A stretch of DNA of 64,000 bases from Welwitschia mirabilis (Eukaryota; Gnetophyta; Gnetopsida; Welwitschiales). The notes under the pieces were generated by a model, which was given only the letters and a program-made list of their open reading frames with translations, was not told where the DNA came from and did no database searches. How positions within the stretch are numbered: position 1 is the stretch's first letter; every line of letters starts with the position of its first letter. Positions 35,020 through 46,530 of the stretch are shown in pieces. A program made the position numbers and the translations under genes. The stretch covers positions 73,248,532 to 73,312,531 of the forward strand of contig JBOZIK010000001.1 in NCBI GenBank assembly GCA_051453625.1, in the 5' to 3' direction.

Positions 35020-35690
35020 AGAGAAATAATCATTGAAGTGTTTCTTTTTTTGTTTGTCATAAAGCCTTTTTAATACATCTTTATCCTCACATTTGGAAAA
35101 TTGCATAGATCATAATAGTGAGGAGTCATGTCTATTATCCACTCTCATTCGGCATCTGTGATAGTGTGAATGTAATTTTTTGGTAGTTAACATGTACTCA
35201 TCAGATATCACCCACTATGGCTTGTGATCAAGACACGTTGAAGGATGTAAGCTTATAATCTGATTATCTTTCATAGTTAAGTATTCTCAAGAACATTCAT
35301 GATAAATCACATGCATAAAATTACCTACCACAAGTTCTTTTCTTATATTTAGATAACACCCACAATTGATAGAATTTGTACCACTTAGTTCCAAATTATT
35401 TCTTTTCATTACTCGAGCAAGCTATTTCTACACATTGGTAGTAGTCTTTAGAGCTCTTGCATTTATAAAAATTGTCATTACACCAAGCTGCATCTTAACC
35501 TATAATTTTTCTTATTTTTAAGCAAAAGATGTATGGCCTTGTGATTTATAGATGTAACATATTGAATCTTCTGAGATGTATGTTTGCTTTGCAAGTCATA
35601 AAGAAATTTCAATTATGTTTAAAGGCTGTAGTTCCTCTAGGGGTGTGATTAATTCTACAGAACTCTATAATTCTGAATTGAGTATGTGTA
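35020..35690 (-). pseudogene. PRP43: Prp43/DHX15 DEAH-box helicase pseudogene, C-terminal part
   Basis: Prp43/DHX15 is the DEAH-box RNA helicase that takes apart spliced-intron complexes. The minus strand reads AAWCNDNFINARALKTTTNV (35440-35490), then YLNIRKELVVGNFMHVIYHE, EYLTMKDNQIISLHPSTCLD (near 35250-35300), DHKP*WVISDEYMLTTKK (about 35180-35230), and after a shift DVLKRLYDKQKKK near 35040-35070. These are the OB-fold C-terminal blocks of Prp43 in the right order. The helicase motor domains are absent; a weak match continues to about 35690, and the sequence then enters a 516-N gap. Stops at Trp and other codons mark it as dead. No intron is visible within the covered part, so a retrocopy or captured cDNA is possible. 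Confidence 0.85.
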
Positions 35691-35810
35691 AGGTAATCCT
35701 GAGTAAAAGAAAAAGGGGATGAGGATGTGCTTATCTTAAACATGATGATACCTCATAGTTAGCATGTACAATTCCTAAATTTTCATGGATTTTTTTTCCT
35801 TTAATTACCA

Positions 35811-36326
35811 NNNNNNNNNNNNNNNNNNNNNNNNNNNNNNNNNNNNNNNNNNNNNNNNNNNNNNNNNNNNNNNNNNNNNNNNNNNNNNNNNNNNNNNNNN
35901 NNNNNNNNNNNNNNNNNNNNNNNNNNNNNNNNNNNNNNNNNNNNNNNNNNNNNNNNNNNNNNNNNNNNNNNNNNNNNNNNNNNNNNNNNNNNNNNNNNNN
36001 NNNNNNNNNNNNNNNNNNNNNNNNNNNNNNNNNNNNNNNNNNNNNNNNNNNNNNNNNNNNNNNNNNNNNNNNNNNNNNNNNNNNNNNNNNNNNNNNNNNN
36101 NNNNNNNNNNNNNNNNNNNNNNNNNNNNNNNNNNNNNNNNNNNNNNNNNNNNNNNNNNNNNNNNNNNNNNNNNNNNNNNNNNNNNNNNNNNNNNNNNNNN
36201 NNNNNNNNNNNNNNNNNNNNNNNNNNNNNNNNNNNNNNNNNNNNNNNNNNNNNNNNNNNNNNNNNNNNNNNNNNNNNNNNNNNNNNNNNNNNNNNNNNNN
36301 NNNNNNNNNNNNNNNNNNNNNNNNNN
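35811..36326. other. Assembly gap (516 N)
   Basis: A run of Ns. It may hide more of the helicase pseudogene. ORFs across it are artefacts. Confidence 0.99.
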
Positions 36327-38400
36327 CTTATAGAGCATCTCAAAATTTTTGAATTAGTTGGACATGTGTCGGTGGCTCAAAAAGAATTATGGGAATACTA
36401 GCTAAAAGTTCATGAGACCACTTCTAAATAGTCCTTGATCTAGGCCATGCATCTAAAGCCTAGTAGCCGACATTCTGGCCAATTAGGAATACTTAATCAT
36501 CTTTTTATAGGATCCTTTCATATTAGCTAAAACTTGTAGATAGATAACCATGACTATCTTCAGTACTTGGCTTACCAAATCATCTTGACTGTGCAATGTT
36601 TCTTCCTCTTAATATGAAGTAGTACTTATATTTGGATGGGGGAGGTGAAGTGAATGGATATGGGTGATAAGGCAATGGAATTATATAAGGATAAAGGATC
36701 ATTGTGTAGATGGTAAAATGGGATTACTATTGCACCACACTAGAAAATATTTAACCTCTACCTAGTAAAGGATGTCATTTATATTTAATGTCCATTCAAA
36801 CTCAACCCAGACTACCTAGGAACATTAGAATCCACTCCCTTCTTAAGATTTACGAGTTGCTTAGCAAGTGATTAATTTAGAAAAATTTCTAAATAATAGA
36901 TAAAAAATAATATTGATATGAAGGACACAGATGTAATAAGTAATATTAAAATGTAATAATGGATATGGGGAATATTAAATTTATTAAATATTCATAAGTT
37001 ATAATAGTATAACTACTAATATAATGTTATTAAGATGAACTTGACGATGCTTGAAAATAATTAGAGATGTAACCAAAAATTTATCTACTTCTTTAATGTA
37101 AACTAAGTTTTTAAGATATTAATTTCAAATTAGTTAATGAAATAGAAAAACAAGAAAATCACAAAAAGAAATTAAGCATAAATATCAAAAGAAAAGAGGA
37201 TATAAAAAGAATATATAAATTAAAAAGAAATTCATGGCTGATAAAAACATAAGAACCTATCAGATAATTTCTAACATTGCATACTTTGGTAGAAACATCA
37301 ATAATAAATATGTGTTTTGCACTCTTATAAAGTTATTTGTCTTTTTATGTAGTACTATTTTTCATGTCACTCCTATAATCTTATACTATAATATTTTTCA
37401 TTACACTTACACATAAATTACTATTAAAAAATAGAATTTAAAACTTTGACATATTCCTATTAATGGTAAAGGTCCTAAAGGATACATTCAAGAAGGAGAT
37501 GACTAGTTATTTTATGGTGACCCAGATCAGTATGAATAATTTTTTGTTTTTTCTTAAATATAACTTCACATAGTAGGTTCATGTGCAAACTACTATAGCT
37601 TTAATATAAATTTATATCATATAGTAAAATCTATGAGGAAAGAAAAACTAATGTAGGAAAAATAATAAAGGAAAATAAGATCAAATTAAATGTATAAGAT
37701 AACTAATTGATTCTACTATGATTCAAGATCATGTCAAAATCTAACATAAAAGTTATGGTTAAATTGCATAATAACATTCTTCATAATTCTAATACACTAA
37801 CAAGATTAGAAAGATGACATTACTTCATACTAATAAATAAAGCCATAAATAAGTATTTGTAAGATAATTCAATTAGAAAAATAACATTTTGCATTTTTTT
37901 AAATATGTGCATAAGAACTTATTTAAATATGAAATAATTGATACGTGGCATATGTTGGATCATCTAGTGCTACTAGATTATTAGTGATTAAATTAGAGTT
38001 AGATGATTTTTTAAAATTAGTAATAACATCTTCTATGTTGTTCTGATGATAAATTTTCATTCTTTAAACATTTACAATGATATGACTATTATCAATTAGG
38101 GTTTTATATGTAACAATCTCATTCCAATTTGTTTTTACTACCTCAAAAGCTTATTTTCATTTGGTATCTAGTTTTTCAAGGAACTTCCGGAATATTATGG
38201 TGTACATAAAACTTTATCACTAAGCTTGAAATTCATTCTTTTTATTTTTTAATCATGGTAATACTTTAATTTATTATTCATGATTCATTATTAATTTACC
38301 GCATGACACTTCATTTTATCTAACATTTCTACTTTTCATATTCTATTTTAAATTTTATCCTCATTATTGAATTATAATATTTATGTTAACTTCCAAAATT
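36327..38400. other. Nothing recognised; probably 3' part of element D
   Basis: 36327-36850 has a somewhat richer base mix than its surroundings and short readable patches on both strands that I could not assign. From 36850 on it is A+T-rich. The small ORFs at 37234-37416 and 38367-38573 have no family likeness. Since element D runs on the minus strand to the right, its 3' region and LTR would lie here, but no LTR edge was found. Confidence 0.4.
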
Positions 38401-38479
38401 TGTATTACATTTCTACTATCAGTAGATATTACTCTCTGTTTATAAGTTGGTACAGAGTGTATCTTAATGAATTCATCCC

Positions 38480-38910
38480 TTCTATTATGTATTCTTATAA
38501 TGCATCATTCAATATCTTATACCATTACTTATTAGAATTTACTATCTTGACTAATATTTACTTAATTCCTTGATTATAATTCTCAACTTGACTATTTCTT
38601 TATGGATGATAGGGAATTATAAACTTATGAATGACTCATACTAACTTCATTAACTTCTTCATGATTTGGTCGATAAACTATTTTTATTAATCACTAATAA
38701 GAACTTATACATGATTAAAACATTGTAAAATGTATGCTTTAAAATATTAAATTATAGTTTTGACATCATTAATCTTTATTGCTTTTCTTTTCTACCCATT
38801 TTATGAGATAGTCAATCCATATAATGATATACTATAAACCATTTGATTTAGGAAAGATTTCTATAAATTTAATGCTTTAATCATTCAAGGATTTACATTT
38901 TATAATTCTA
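38480..38910 (-). pseudogene. Integrase remnant of element D
   Basis: The minus strand reads KFIEIFPKSNGL*YIIIWID followed by YLIKWV around 38800-38870, matching the start of a Ty3-gypsy integrase core (family: DFIGPxPxSNGxxYILVAIDY). The catalytic Asp position is Lys here. Around 38600-38700, HKFIIPYHP*RNSQVE matches the later core (family: HKxATPYHPQTxGQVE). Stops are frequent. It lies downstream of the RT remnant, as expected for gypsy order. Confidence 0.75.
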
Positions 38911-39639
38911 CTCATCAGCTTCTCATCTTTCTTTAAAAGTCATCATGATCATTAGCAATGATTATGCTTTTTGATATAATCATGAGAATCTTTAAACATA
39001 GTTGACTAGTAAAATATATTTTGTAAATGATAATGAGTAGTTTTATCTTTATTAACATGTCTTTTACAATTGTTATCATGGATTATTTACAAGATCTTGA
39101 ATTGTTTTCACTTAGTAACACATCATCATGTAATTTCATATTTGTAAATTTGATACAAGAAAGGACATACTAAATGTAATTTTAAATTTTCTTTAAAAGT
39201 ATTTTCTTATGCTCAGTTAATAAATCTTGTTAAATCCTCAAAGTAGATTGCTAATTGTTAATATTTACATATCAACTATTCCTATTATTAGAGTTAATGT
39301 AGTCTATGAGTAACTTTTCATAAGTAAACCTATCATGAAAGGTATCTTCCACATGGTACTTCGTATATATCTCTAAGCAAAAAAGGTGATCTACTATTAC
39401 ATTTGCTCTTCCTCTCTTATTAAATATGTTTATGTTAAATTATTACATGAACAACCAACAACATATGATATTCACATTATCTATTTAGTTTGTTATGGGG
39501 AACATAATACCTGAGTGATCTGTATAAGTTGTGGCTTTGAATTTTACAAGGTAATATCAGAACTTATTAAGTGTTATGATAATTTCAAACATTTATTTTT
39601 GACTGTTATATAAGTTCATTATGCTATATTCAAAATTTG

Positions 39640-40480
39640 AAAAATCTAGTAGCTAAAACAATATTTATTTTCAATTTATTATCGAAGTACGACACCTATG
39701 GCAGTATCATTAGTATCACATATGAAATGAAAGGAATACTTCCAATTTGGTGCACTAATTAGAGGTGTAGTAATGTCTTTATCTTTGAAAATACTAAATT
39801 ATTTTTTAATAGAAGTTACTTTAGATGTATGTCTTATGATTTCCTAGTAACTCATATAAGATTTTTGCAACTTTGGGGAGAAAAAGCTTAATGAAACATC
39901 AATAATATTCTATATGACATAAAAGATACCTATATAATTTGGTAATTATGTAATAACCTATATCTTTTTATGATCTATGGTCATATTTAAATCTTAATGA
40001 TACGTGCCCTAGAATAACTCCATTGTTGCCCATAAGGTAACTTTTTTATATCTTATTTTCAAATTTTTTTCTATGTAGCATGATAATACCTTATGAAGTT
40101 TATTAAAAGTTTGTTCAAAGAAATCACCATAAATTGAGAAATTATCCATTAAAAATTCTATAGTTTCTTTCAAGATGTTCCAAAAAAAGATATCATGGCT
40201 CATTCAAAATGATTGGAACATTACATAACCCAAATGATATTTCTTAGTAATAATAAGTTATAAAGGGTGAGATAAATTTGATTTTTAGTGCTATAGTAAT
40301 TATCTAGAAGATAATAATGCTCATATCAAAAAAAAAATTTTCTTAGAATATGGTCAAAATATGAAATGAAAAAAATTCCTTTATTAGTGCATTTATTTAG
40401 TTTCTTCAAGTTAATGTAGACTCATCATTTATCATGTTCCCTTGGAGCTACTACAATGATACTTATGCACTTACTATCTA
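39640..40480 (-). pseudogene. Reverse transcriptase and RNase H start of element D
   Basis: The open frame 40009-40203 (minus) reads ILKETIEFLMDNFSIYGDFF then NKLHKVLSCYIEKNLKI, the RT active-site region of an Athila/Tat-type element. The family FMDD is LMDN here, so the second catalytic Asp is Asn. Upstream, 40390-40470 gives a broken finger-domain piece (IVVAPRE, then YINLKKLNALIKE). Downstream, 39670-39760 reads ISAPNWKYSFHFICDTNDTAIGVVL, the start of RNase H with its Asp. The rest is unreadable. This is a separate element from A and E. Confidence 0.82.
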
Positions 40481-42816
40481 AACTTGGATACATGATGAAT
40501 TCCTTTTATAAATTTTGGATATCATCCTAATTATCTTTTGTAATATTGGATTTAAATGTTGTAGGTGTTTCATAATATGATTTACATTCTCTTATAAGTA
40601 GATTTTATGCATAAGTAAAGCTACCAAAATCAAATTATTTATTATACTAGGAAAATGCTCTCATTTTTCCCTTAGATTTTGAATTCACTTAGACTTGTAT
40701 TTTATTTTTAAAGTATTACTAGAAGAGTCCTTGAGGTGTATAGAGAATAGCTTCTCTAGTACCCATAGTTGTTTTGTAAAGTTTTAATTCCTTTACTACT
40801 TAATTATAAGTTGAAGGATATCTCTCTATTTTATATTTATGTTTGTCTAAGATAAAATATGTTTCTTCTTCTTTTTATCCAATTGAAAGCATCTTCCTAT
40901 ACCTTGGATTTATTTAACTAACTTGTGTTTAGAGAGTCTTCCTCTACCTTGGATTTATTTAACTAGAGTTGGTGTTTGAATAGGTTTCTTATTTAGATCT
41001 AAAAGAGTTCCTAATTTATTTTTAAAAAGAGAAGATTTGTAAACTAGAATTAAATTCTCTTTCTAAAACTTATTAAATTTCTTATTTGAACTATATTTAA
41101 TAGTAATTTCTTTTTTAAATCATTGAGTTCTTAGACTAAATATAAATTCTTTTAATATTATCTCAATATCTAATGTTACTTTTGTAAGCGATTTTTGGCT
41201 CAATAACTAGGTCTTCTAATGATTATATTCCTTCCCTTATTACAAGTTTAAGATTTCTATAACTCAAGTGTTAAAAGGTTGAATCTCTATTCTATATTTA
41301 TTGGTTACTAGATTTCTCTTGAATTTTAACCATGTATAACAATTTATCATATAAGATAATCCATGAAGAAATCATAAAAATGTCATTCTAACATTATATT
41401 TTGTAGTAATCTCTTTTCTTTCACTATCTTAAGTTGTAGTAAATATTTCAAGAATGGTACACTATATTGCTCTTTTTATTAATAACAAGTGCTTTAAATG
41501 GATCCAAAAATATTAGGTACACTTATCTTAATCTTGAATTTTAATTTAGTCTACTTCCAATGATCTTTATGCATTTGTTGTTTTGAGATCTATGATTTTC
41601 TTGGTAGTGTGTGTCTTGAGATAAAGGAAATGATTAATAGTTTTAAAGTTTTTAAATTTTATCAAAAAAAGACTATTGTTAAGTATGACAACAAATTCAT
41701 AATAATTAAACAAAAATAGGTAATAAGCTTAAAAAAAAATAAGAATAATAAAATAAATGAAAGGTAATCAAAAATAAAAGAGAAAAAAAATTACCATAGG
41801 AAAGCAAAGAGACAAGGTGAAGAAAAGAAAAAGCAAATAAAAGTTCAATAATAGGGTTTACAATTTAAAATGAAAATAAATTATAAAATATAACTAAATA
41901 AAAGTAAAAAAGATATTAAAAAGTAAATATAAAGAAAGGAAAAATTACTTGACAAAAATGAATAATTACTTACAAAAGAAAATAGTTCAAAAATGTAGAT
42001 CTTGAGGGAAAAAGAATAGAATACTTAATAAAAAAAAGATTTCAAAATTTAAAATTTAATATGAACTTATTTTAAGATTTTAAATCACTAATAATTCTTT
42101 AAAACTAACATCAAAAGTGATAATAATGAGAAACTAGCTAAGCTAATCATGATCTACCTATCATATTAATGGAAGTATTTGAGTTCAGATTTGAATAACA
42201 AAAGCTAGGATTGAGTTAACTGCATGTAACTAATCATTTTTAACTTGATAAATAAAACAACTCAAATAAAACTTAAATTTTATGATAAAAAGGAAATAGA
42301 AAAGAATAATTAACTTCAACATTCACATGCACCTAAAACAAAAGATGAATAATATCAATTTTACACTGCTCACAGTTTGTCACCCTCTTAATAATGTATT
42401 AAAGTATAGAATATAAATATTTGTAAACTATTATTTAATAAAACAATGAAAGGATTTCTTATCGTAGAATAAAACATAGAATAGAGTTTATATAAGAAAT
42501 CAAATCAACATCCACTAAACTAGTCATATGAATGTAAAGTTAATATAAAATGAAATAAGAACTAGGAAAAACAAAAAGAAGATTAAGTTGATATAAAATG
42601 ACAAGAACTTATTGAGATAATAAAAGTGCAGAAATAATAACAAATTACACAATCAACATATTAAAATTGCTAGCCTATGAATATAAATAAGCAAAGTAAT
42701 TAATAAAGTTAACAAAGGCTCACTAAAGAACTAACTAAGATGGTCAATTCTCCAATTAATTTATTCTAAGTTGTGTTTCCAAAATTACTTCTTAGGAATA
42801 ATCACTTAAAAAAAAT
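40481..42816 (-). other. Upstream part of element D, A-rich, nothing readable
   Basis: Protease and gag of element D would lie here on the minus strand, but no motif was found. 41640-42060 is very A-rich and low in complexity. Confidence 0.35.
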
Positions 42817-43600
42817 AAGTTAAAAACTAACTTTAAAAGTGCAAGGTTATTCTAGTGAAAGAGACTATATTACTTAACTAGCTAAATACATAAAGTACAA
42901 GATAGGGGTTAAGTAACATAAAAACATTTACAAGTAATGTAGGATAGCATCTATTCCTAGGCACTACTACATCCTTGTATATTATAAAAAAAGGTATAGA
43001 AGAAAGGTAATAAAATACTACTTTCATAAGTAAAATAAAAGTTTACCATGCTTTGTAGTTTCAAAACATAATAGCATAAAAATAGTTTTTAAGCATACAG
43101 TTTAATTTAATGCTATAAGAATAGATTGTACTAATGACAATGCTTTCCCTCTTCAAGTGGAACTAGGAGATGTGAAGATGGTTGCTATTCATTTCTAGAA
43201 TAGATTGCACTTAAGTTAAAAACTGACTTTAAAAGTGCAACATTATTCTAGCGAAAGAGACTATATTACTTAACTAGCTAAATACATCAAGCATAAACTA
43301 ACAGTTAAGTAACATAAAAAAAATGTACAAGTAATACGGGATAGCACCTATTCCTAGGCACTGCCATATCTTTATATCTTATAGTAAAACATATAAGAGA
43401 AAAGTAACAAAATACTACTTTTATAAGTAAAATAAAAGTTTACCATATTTGCAGTTTTAAAACATAACAGCATAAAAACAACTTTTAAGCATATAGTTTA
43501 ATTTAATGCTATGAGAATATAATGTACTAAGGCAATTCTTTCCTTTTTTAGGTGACACTTGAAGATGTGAAGATGCTTGTTATTCCTTTCTAGGATATGC
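42817..43600. repeat. Tandem duplication, two units of about 396 bp
   Basis: Unit 1 is 42817-43212 and unit 2 is 43213 to about 43600. Both start AAGTTAAAAACTRACTTTAAAAG, share ACTATATTACTTAACTAGC, TATTCCTAGGCACT and AGTAAAATAAAAGTTTACCAT in the same order, and end near GATGTGAAGATG and TTTCTAG. The units differ by many substitutions and small indels, so the duplication is old. No ORF spans it. What it belongs to is unknown; it could be part of an LTR or leader of element D. Confidence 0.92.
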
Positions 43601-45940
43601 TAGGGTTTCTTTTCTGGATCCTTACCTATGGCCCTTCACTTCTCTTTCTTCCTTCTAAAAGCTCCTTATAGTGCCCTCTTCTTGTCTTTAATACTTGGCC
43701 TCTAACGTTTTGTTTGTTTGTTTTTCTTTTTGCCCTTCAAAAATAGCTACATAAGAGTAGTAGTTCCTATTTTCCATTCATTCTATTACCTCTTCTTCCA
43801 CCTCCTTCTCAAGTATTACCTTGTACCTATAAAATATAATAATGGTACATAGACATATATACATGTATATGGTTTATATTAATTTTACTAGTTGCATTAA
43901 CTAACTAAAATAATAAGCTAAAAGTAAGAAACATGCATCAATTAAATAAGAAAAAAATTCTAAAAATCATTAAATATATACATAAAAGTAAGTTTTATTA
44001 GTTTTTTTAAGCTTAAGATTTTGTTAGTCCCTTAATAAAATACATGACACATTCATTTCTTTACTCTATTTTTAAAAATAAAGGATTATACTTTAAAAAG
44101 ACTCTTATTTTTTTAACTTCTTGGCTAATTATGTTGATAATCTTTGTTATTCAATATCCTCCATTAGTTTCCTTTGTTCTTCTTATAGGGTTAAATCATT
44201 CAAATCTATTAATTTAATTTCTTTAGGAGTTAAAACTTCTTAGATTTTTATGCTTTTTCTCCTATCCCTACCTCTAGAAGGAAACCTCAACATGTTGTTC
44301 CTTTTTTCTTTTTGAAACAAGTTGAAATCCTATAATGGATGGTGCAATAAAGGGTATTAGTTTCTCCTATTAATCCTTTGCTAGAGTGTTTTTCAAAGTA
44401 AATAGTATAATTTCCTCTTATATCTCTTGTCTTAAATTTTTCAAAGATCCTAGGAAAAATACCCCTTATCATATTTATATTTGTTATAATTCTATCTTAT
44501 AATAAGTTAAATTGATGTAAAATCTTATGAGGATATTTTAAATAAGCTTAAATATGTTCTCAATTCTTTCATAACTTTACTTAATTCAATGGTTATGGTA
44601 TTCATTAATTTTCTTGTCTTATCAATAGACAAACCTAATCTATTCCTATCAAAATTACTTTTTAGCCTTTGTAATTATTCATTGCAAGCCTTAAAAATTT
44701 ATCTAATCTTTAATCACCCTTATAAATTCTTTTGAATTACATTTTATAGTTGTTCTTAGAAGTTATATAATAATTTACTCTTCTAGGGACTATTAATTAT
44801 TTAAATCCAAAGCCTATTCTTTTGCCTAGTTGGGTTTTCATCATTCTATTCTAATTTAATAATTATAAATTTACTTTTTTTAAGTTTTAAATAATTGACT
44901 GTGCTAACTCTAGGAAAATTAGCCTAATATTATTCTTGAGATCATCAAAGGATTATTCTTGAGATCATTAAAGGATTATTCCATACAATCATTTAATTTT
45001 TAAGTTATCATACTATAACCTTATTTTAATTTTCCCTTCATTTTTTATAGAAAAATTATTAAAGAGCTAATCATTTTCAAAATGGCTTCCTCCTACTAGG
45101 TCTTTTACTATATTTACAAAATTTTTAATTTCTTCTTTAACCTTTTATAATATAAATTTCAAATGTGTATCATCAATGTGTTGAATGGGCACTTACATCA
45201 TGTTAGTTTAATTATCTTTAATTTTTAATCTAAATTAAAAATTTTCCTTCATTAGCTTCAATAGTGATTTGATAAGTCTCATTAGTATTTATTGCCTTTA
45301 TCAATTTCTATTTATAATTTTTTACATTTACTTGTATTTTCACATATTTTTCATTATTTTCTTGCAAGTTAGTATAAATATTTTTAAAATATTATCTTTT
45401 CAAGGGCATAGGCATTTCATTATGAATAATTTGATTATGAATAAATGTAATGAACTTTTACAACTATTTAATATAATGTACATAATACATGCTTTGTAGT
45501 AATAAAACTAATAATTTTAATTTCTCCTTTAATCCACTTTATGGGGCATTCTTTTCCTCCAAAATTGTTTTCAATTTAGCTATCCTCCCATAAGATCCTT
45601 ATAATTTTTCATAGTTATTTTATGGATTTTTAAAAATATCATGCTATAATTTAATATTCTTCTTTTCTTCTACTTGAGTTTTTTCCACAGAAATTCAATC
45701 TCCATGTATAAGTGTGAATTCTAATTTTTTAAAAGTGAAAAATATTCCTTGTGTCTAAGATGAAATTGCATTTCTTCTCTAAATGAATTTAAAGCATTAT
45801 AAAAAATATCAAATTTATCTTATTCCAAGTTTTCATAAATGATTTAGATAGGGAAAAATTTTTTCAATATTGTTCCACTATGAATTAAGTTGTATGAAGT
45901 TCTTCTATTTTTTCTAGGGTTGGTTCAATGCTAAGTAAGG
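43601..45940. other. A+T-rich stretch, nothing recognised
   Basis: Small ORFs at 44287-44472 (minus) and 45269-45499 (plus) have no family likeness. A 32-bp near-repeat (GGATTATTCTTGAGATCATNAAAGGATTATTC) occurs at 44930-44985. Confidence 0.45.
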
Positions 45941-45949
45941 TAAATGAAG

Positions 45950-46530
45950 TGATAAGTATTTCTTAATCATGATAACCTTTAAGAATACCTAATTATTTGA
46001 TTACAAATAATTATTAACATGTTATTTTAATATGTCATTTAGTTGCTTTTGGCTCTATTCTTCTACTACTTAAAATTCTAGTAATGACTAAAGGAAATCT
46101 TAAGTCTATAATTCTTGAAGCTCTTACCTTTCTCATTTTAGTAATGTGTTTTATAATCCAAAGAAAAATTTCTTTAGAAATGTTTATACTTTTCTATTTT
46201 GTTGGATTTTTTATAGCTTGAAACATATATAATCTTGGTAATGTTAAATATTTGCATTTGTTTAATAGAGGCATAAGATTAGTTACAATAATTCTAGCAA
46301 TGGTGAATAATTCAGGCTCTAAATTCTTATTTATTAGAATTATCTTCCACTATAGTTTGCCTTATCATATCCACACTAAACTTGGTATCATCATTTCTAT
46401 TAGTCTCCTTTATTGATTTTTCTCCAGTTTGCAAATTTAATATTTTTCGGAGATCTGTTTGAGAAAATGAAATTCTTGTATTATGTACAAGCATCTCAGG
46501 TAGCCTTTCCTTCTCTTTAAAATTCAAAAA
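45950..46530 (-). pseudogene. Possible 'putative plant transposon protein' ORF remnant
   Basis: An open frame of 66 codons (46327-46527, minus) with charged, helix-like content (MNFKEKERLPEMLVHNTRISF) is followed, after stops, by frames reading IIVTNLMPLLNKCKYLTLPRLYM and RFPLVITRILSSR. The second part resembles the conserved pattern of the plant transposon-protein family often found beside Ty3-gypsy elements (a short Leu/Pro stretch, a 'LPYGxxLTxIL'-like ending). The likeness is weak. It would sit upstream of element D in the same orientation. A chance ORF or an unrelated gene remnant cannot be excluded. Confidence 0.35.

Noticed and set aside
35785-36343. ORFs of about 180 codons on both strands
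   Set aside because: Almost entirely Ns of the assembly gap.
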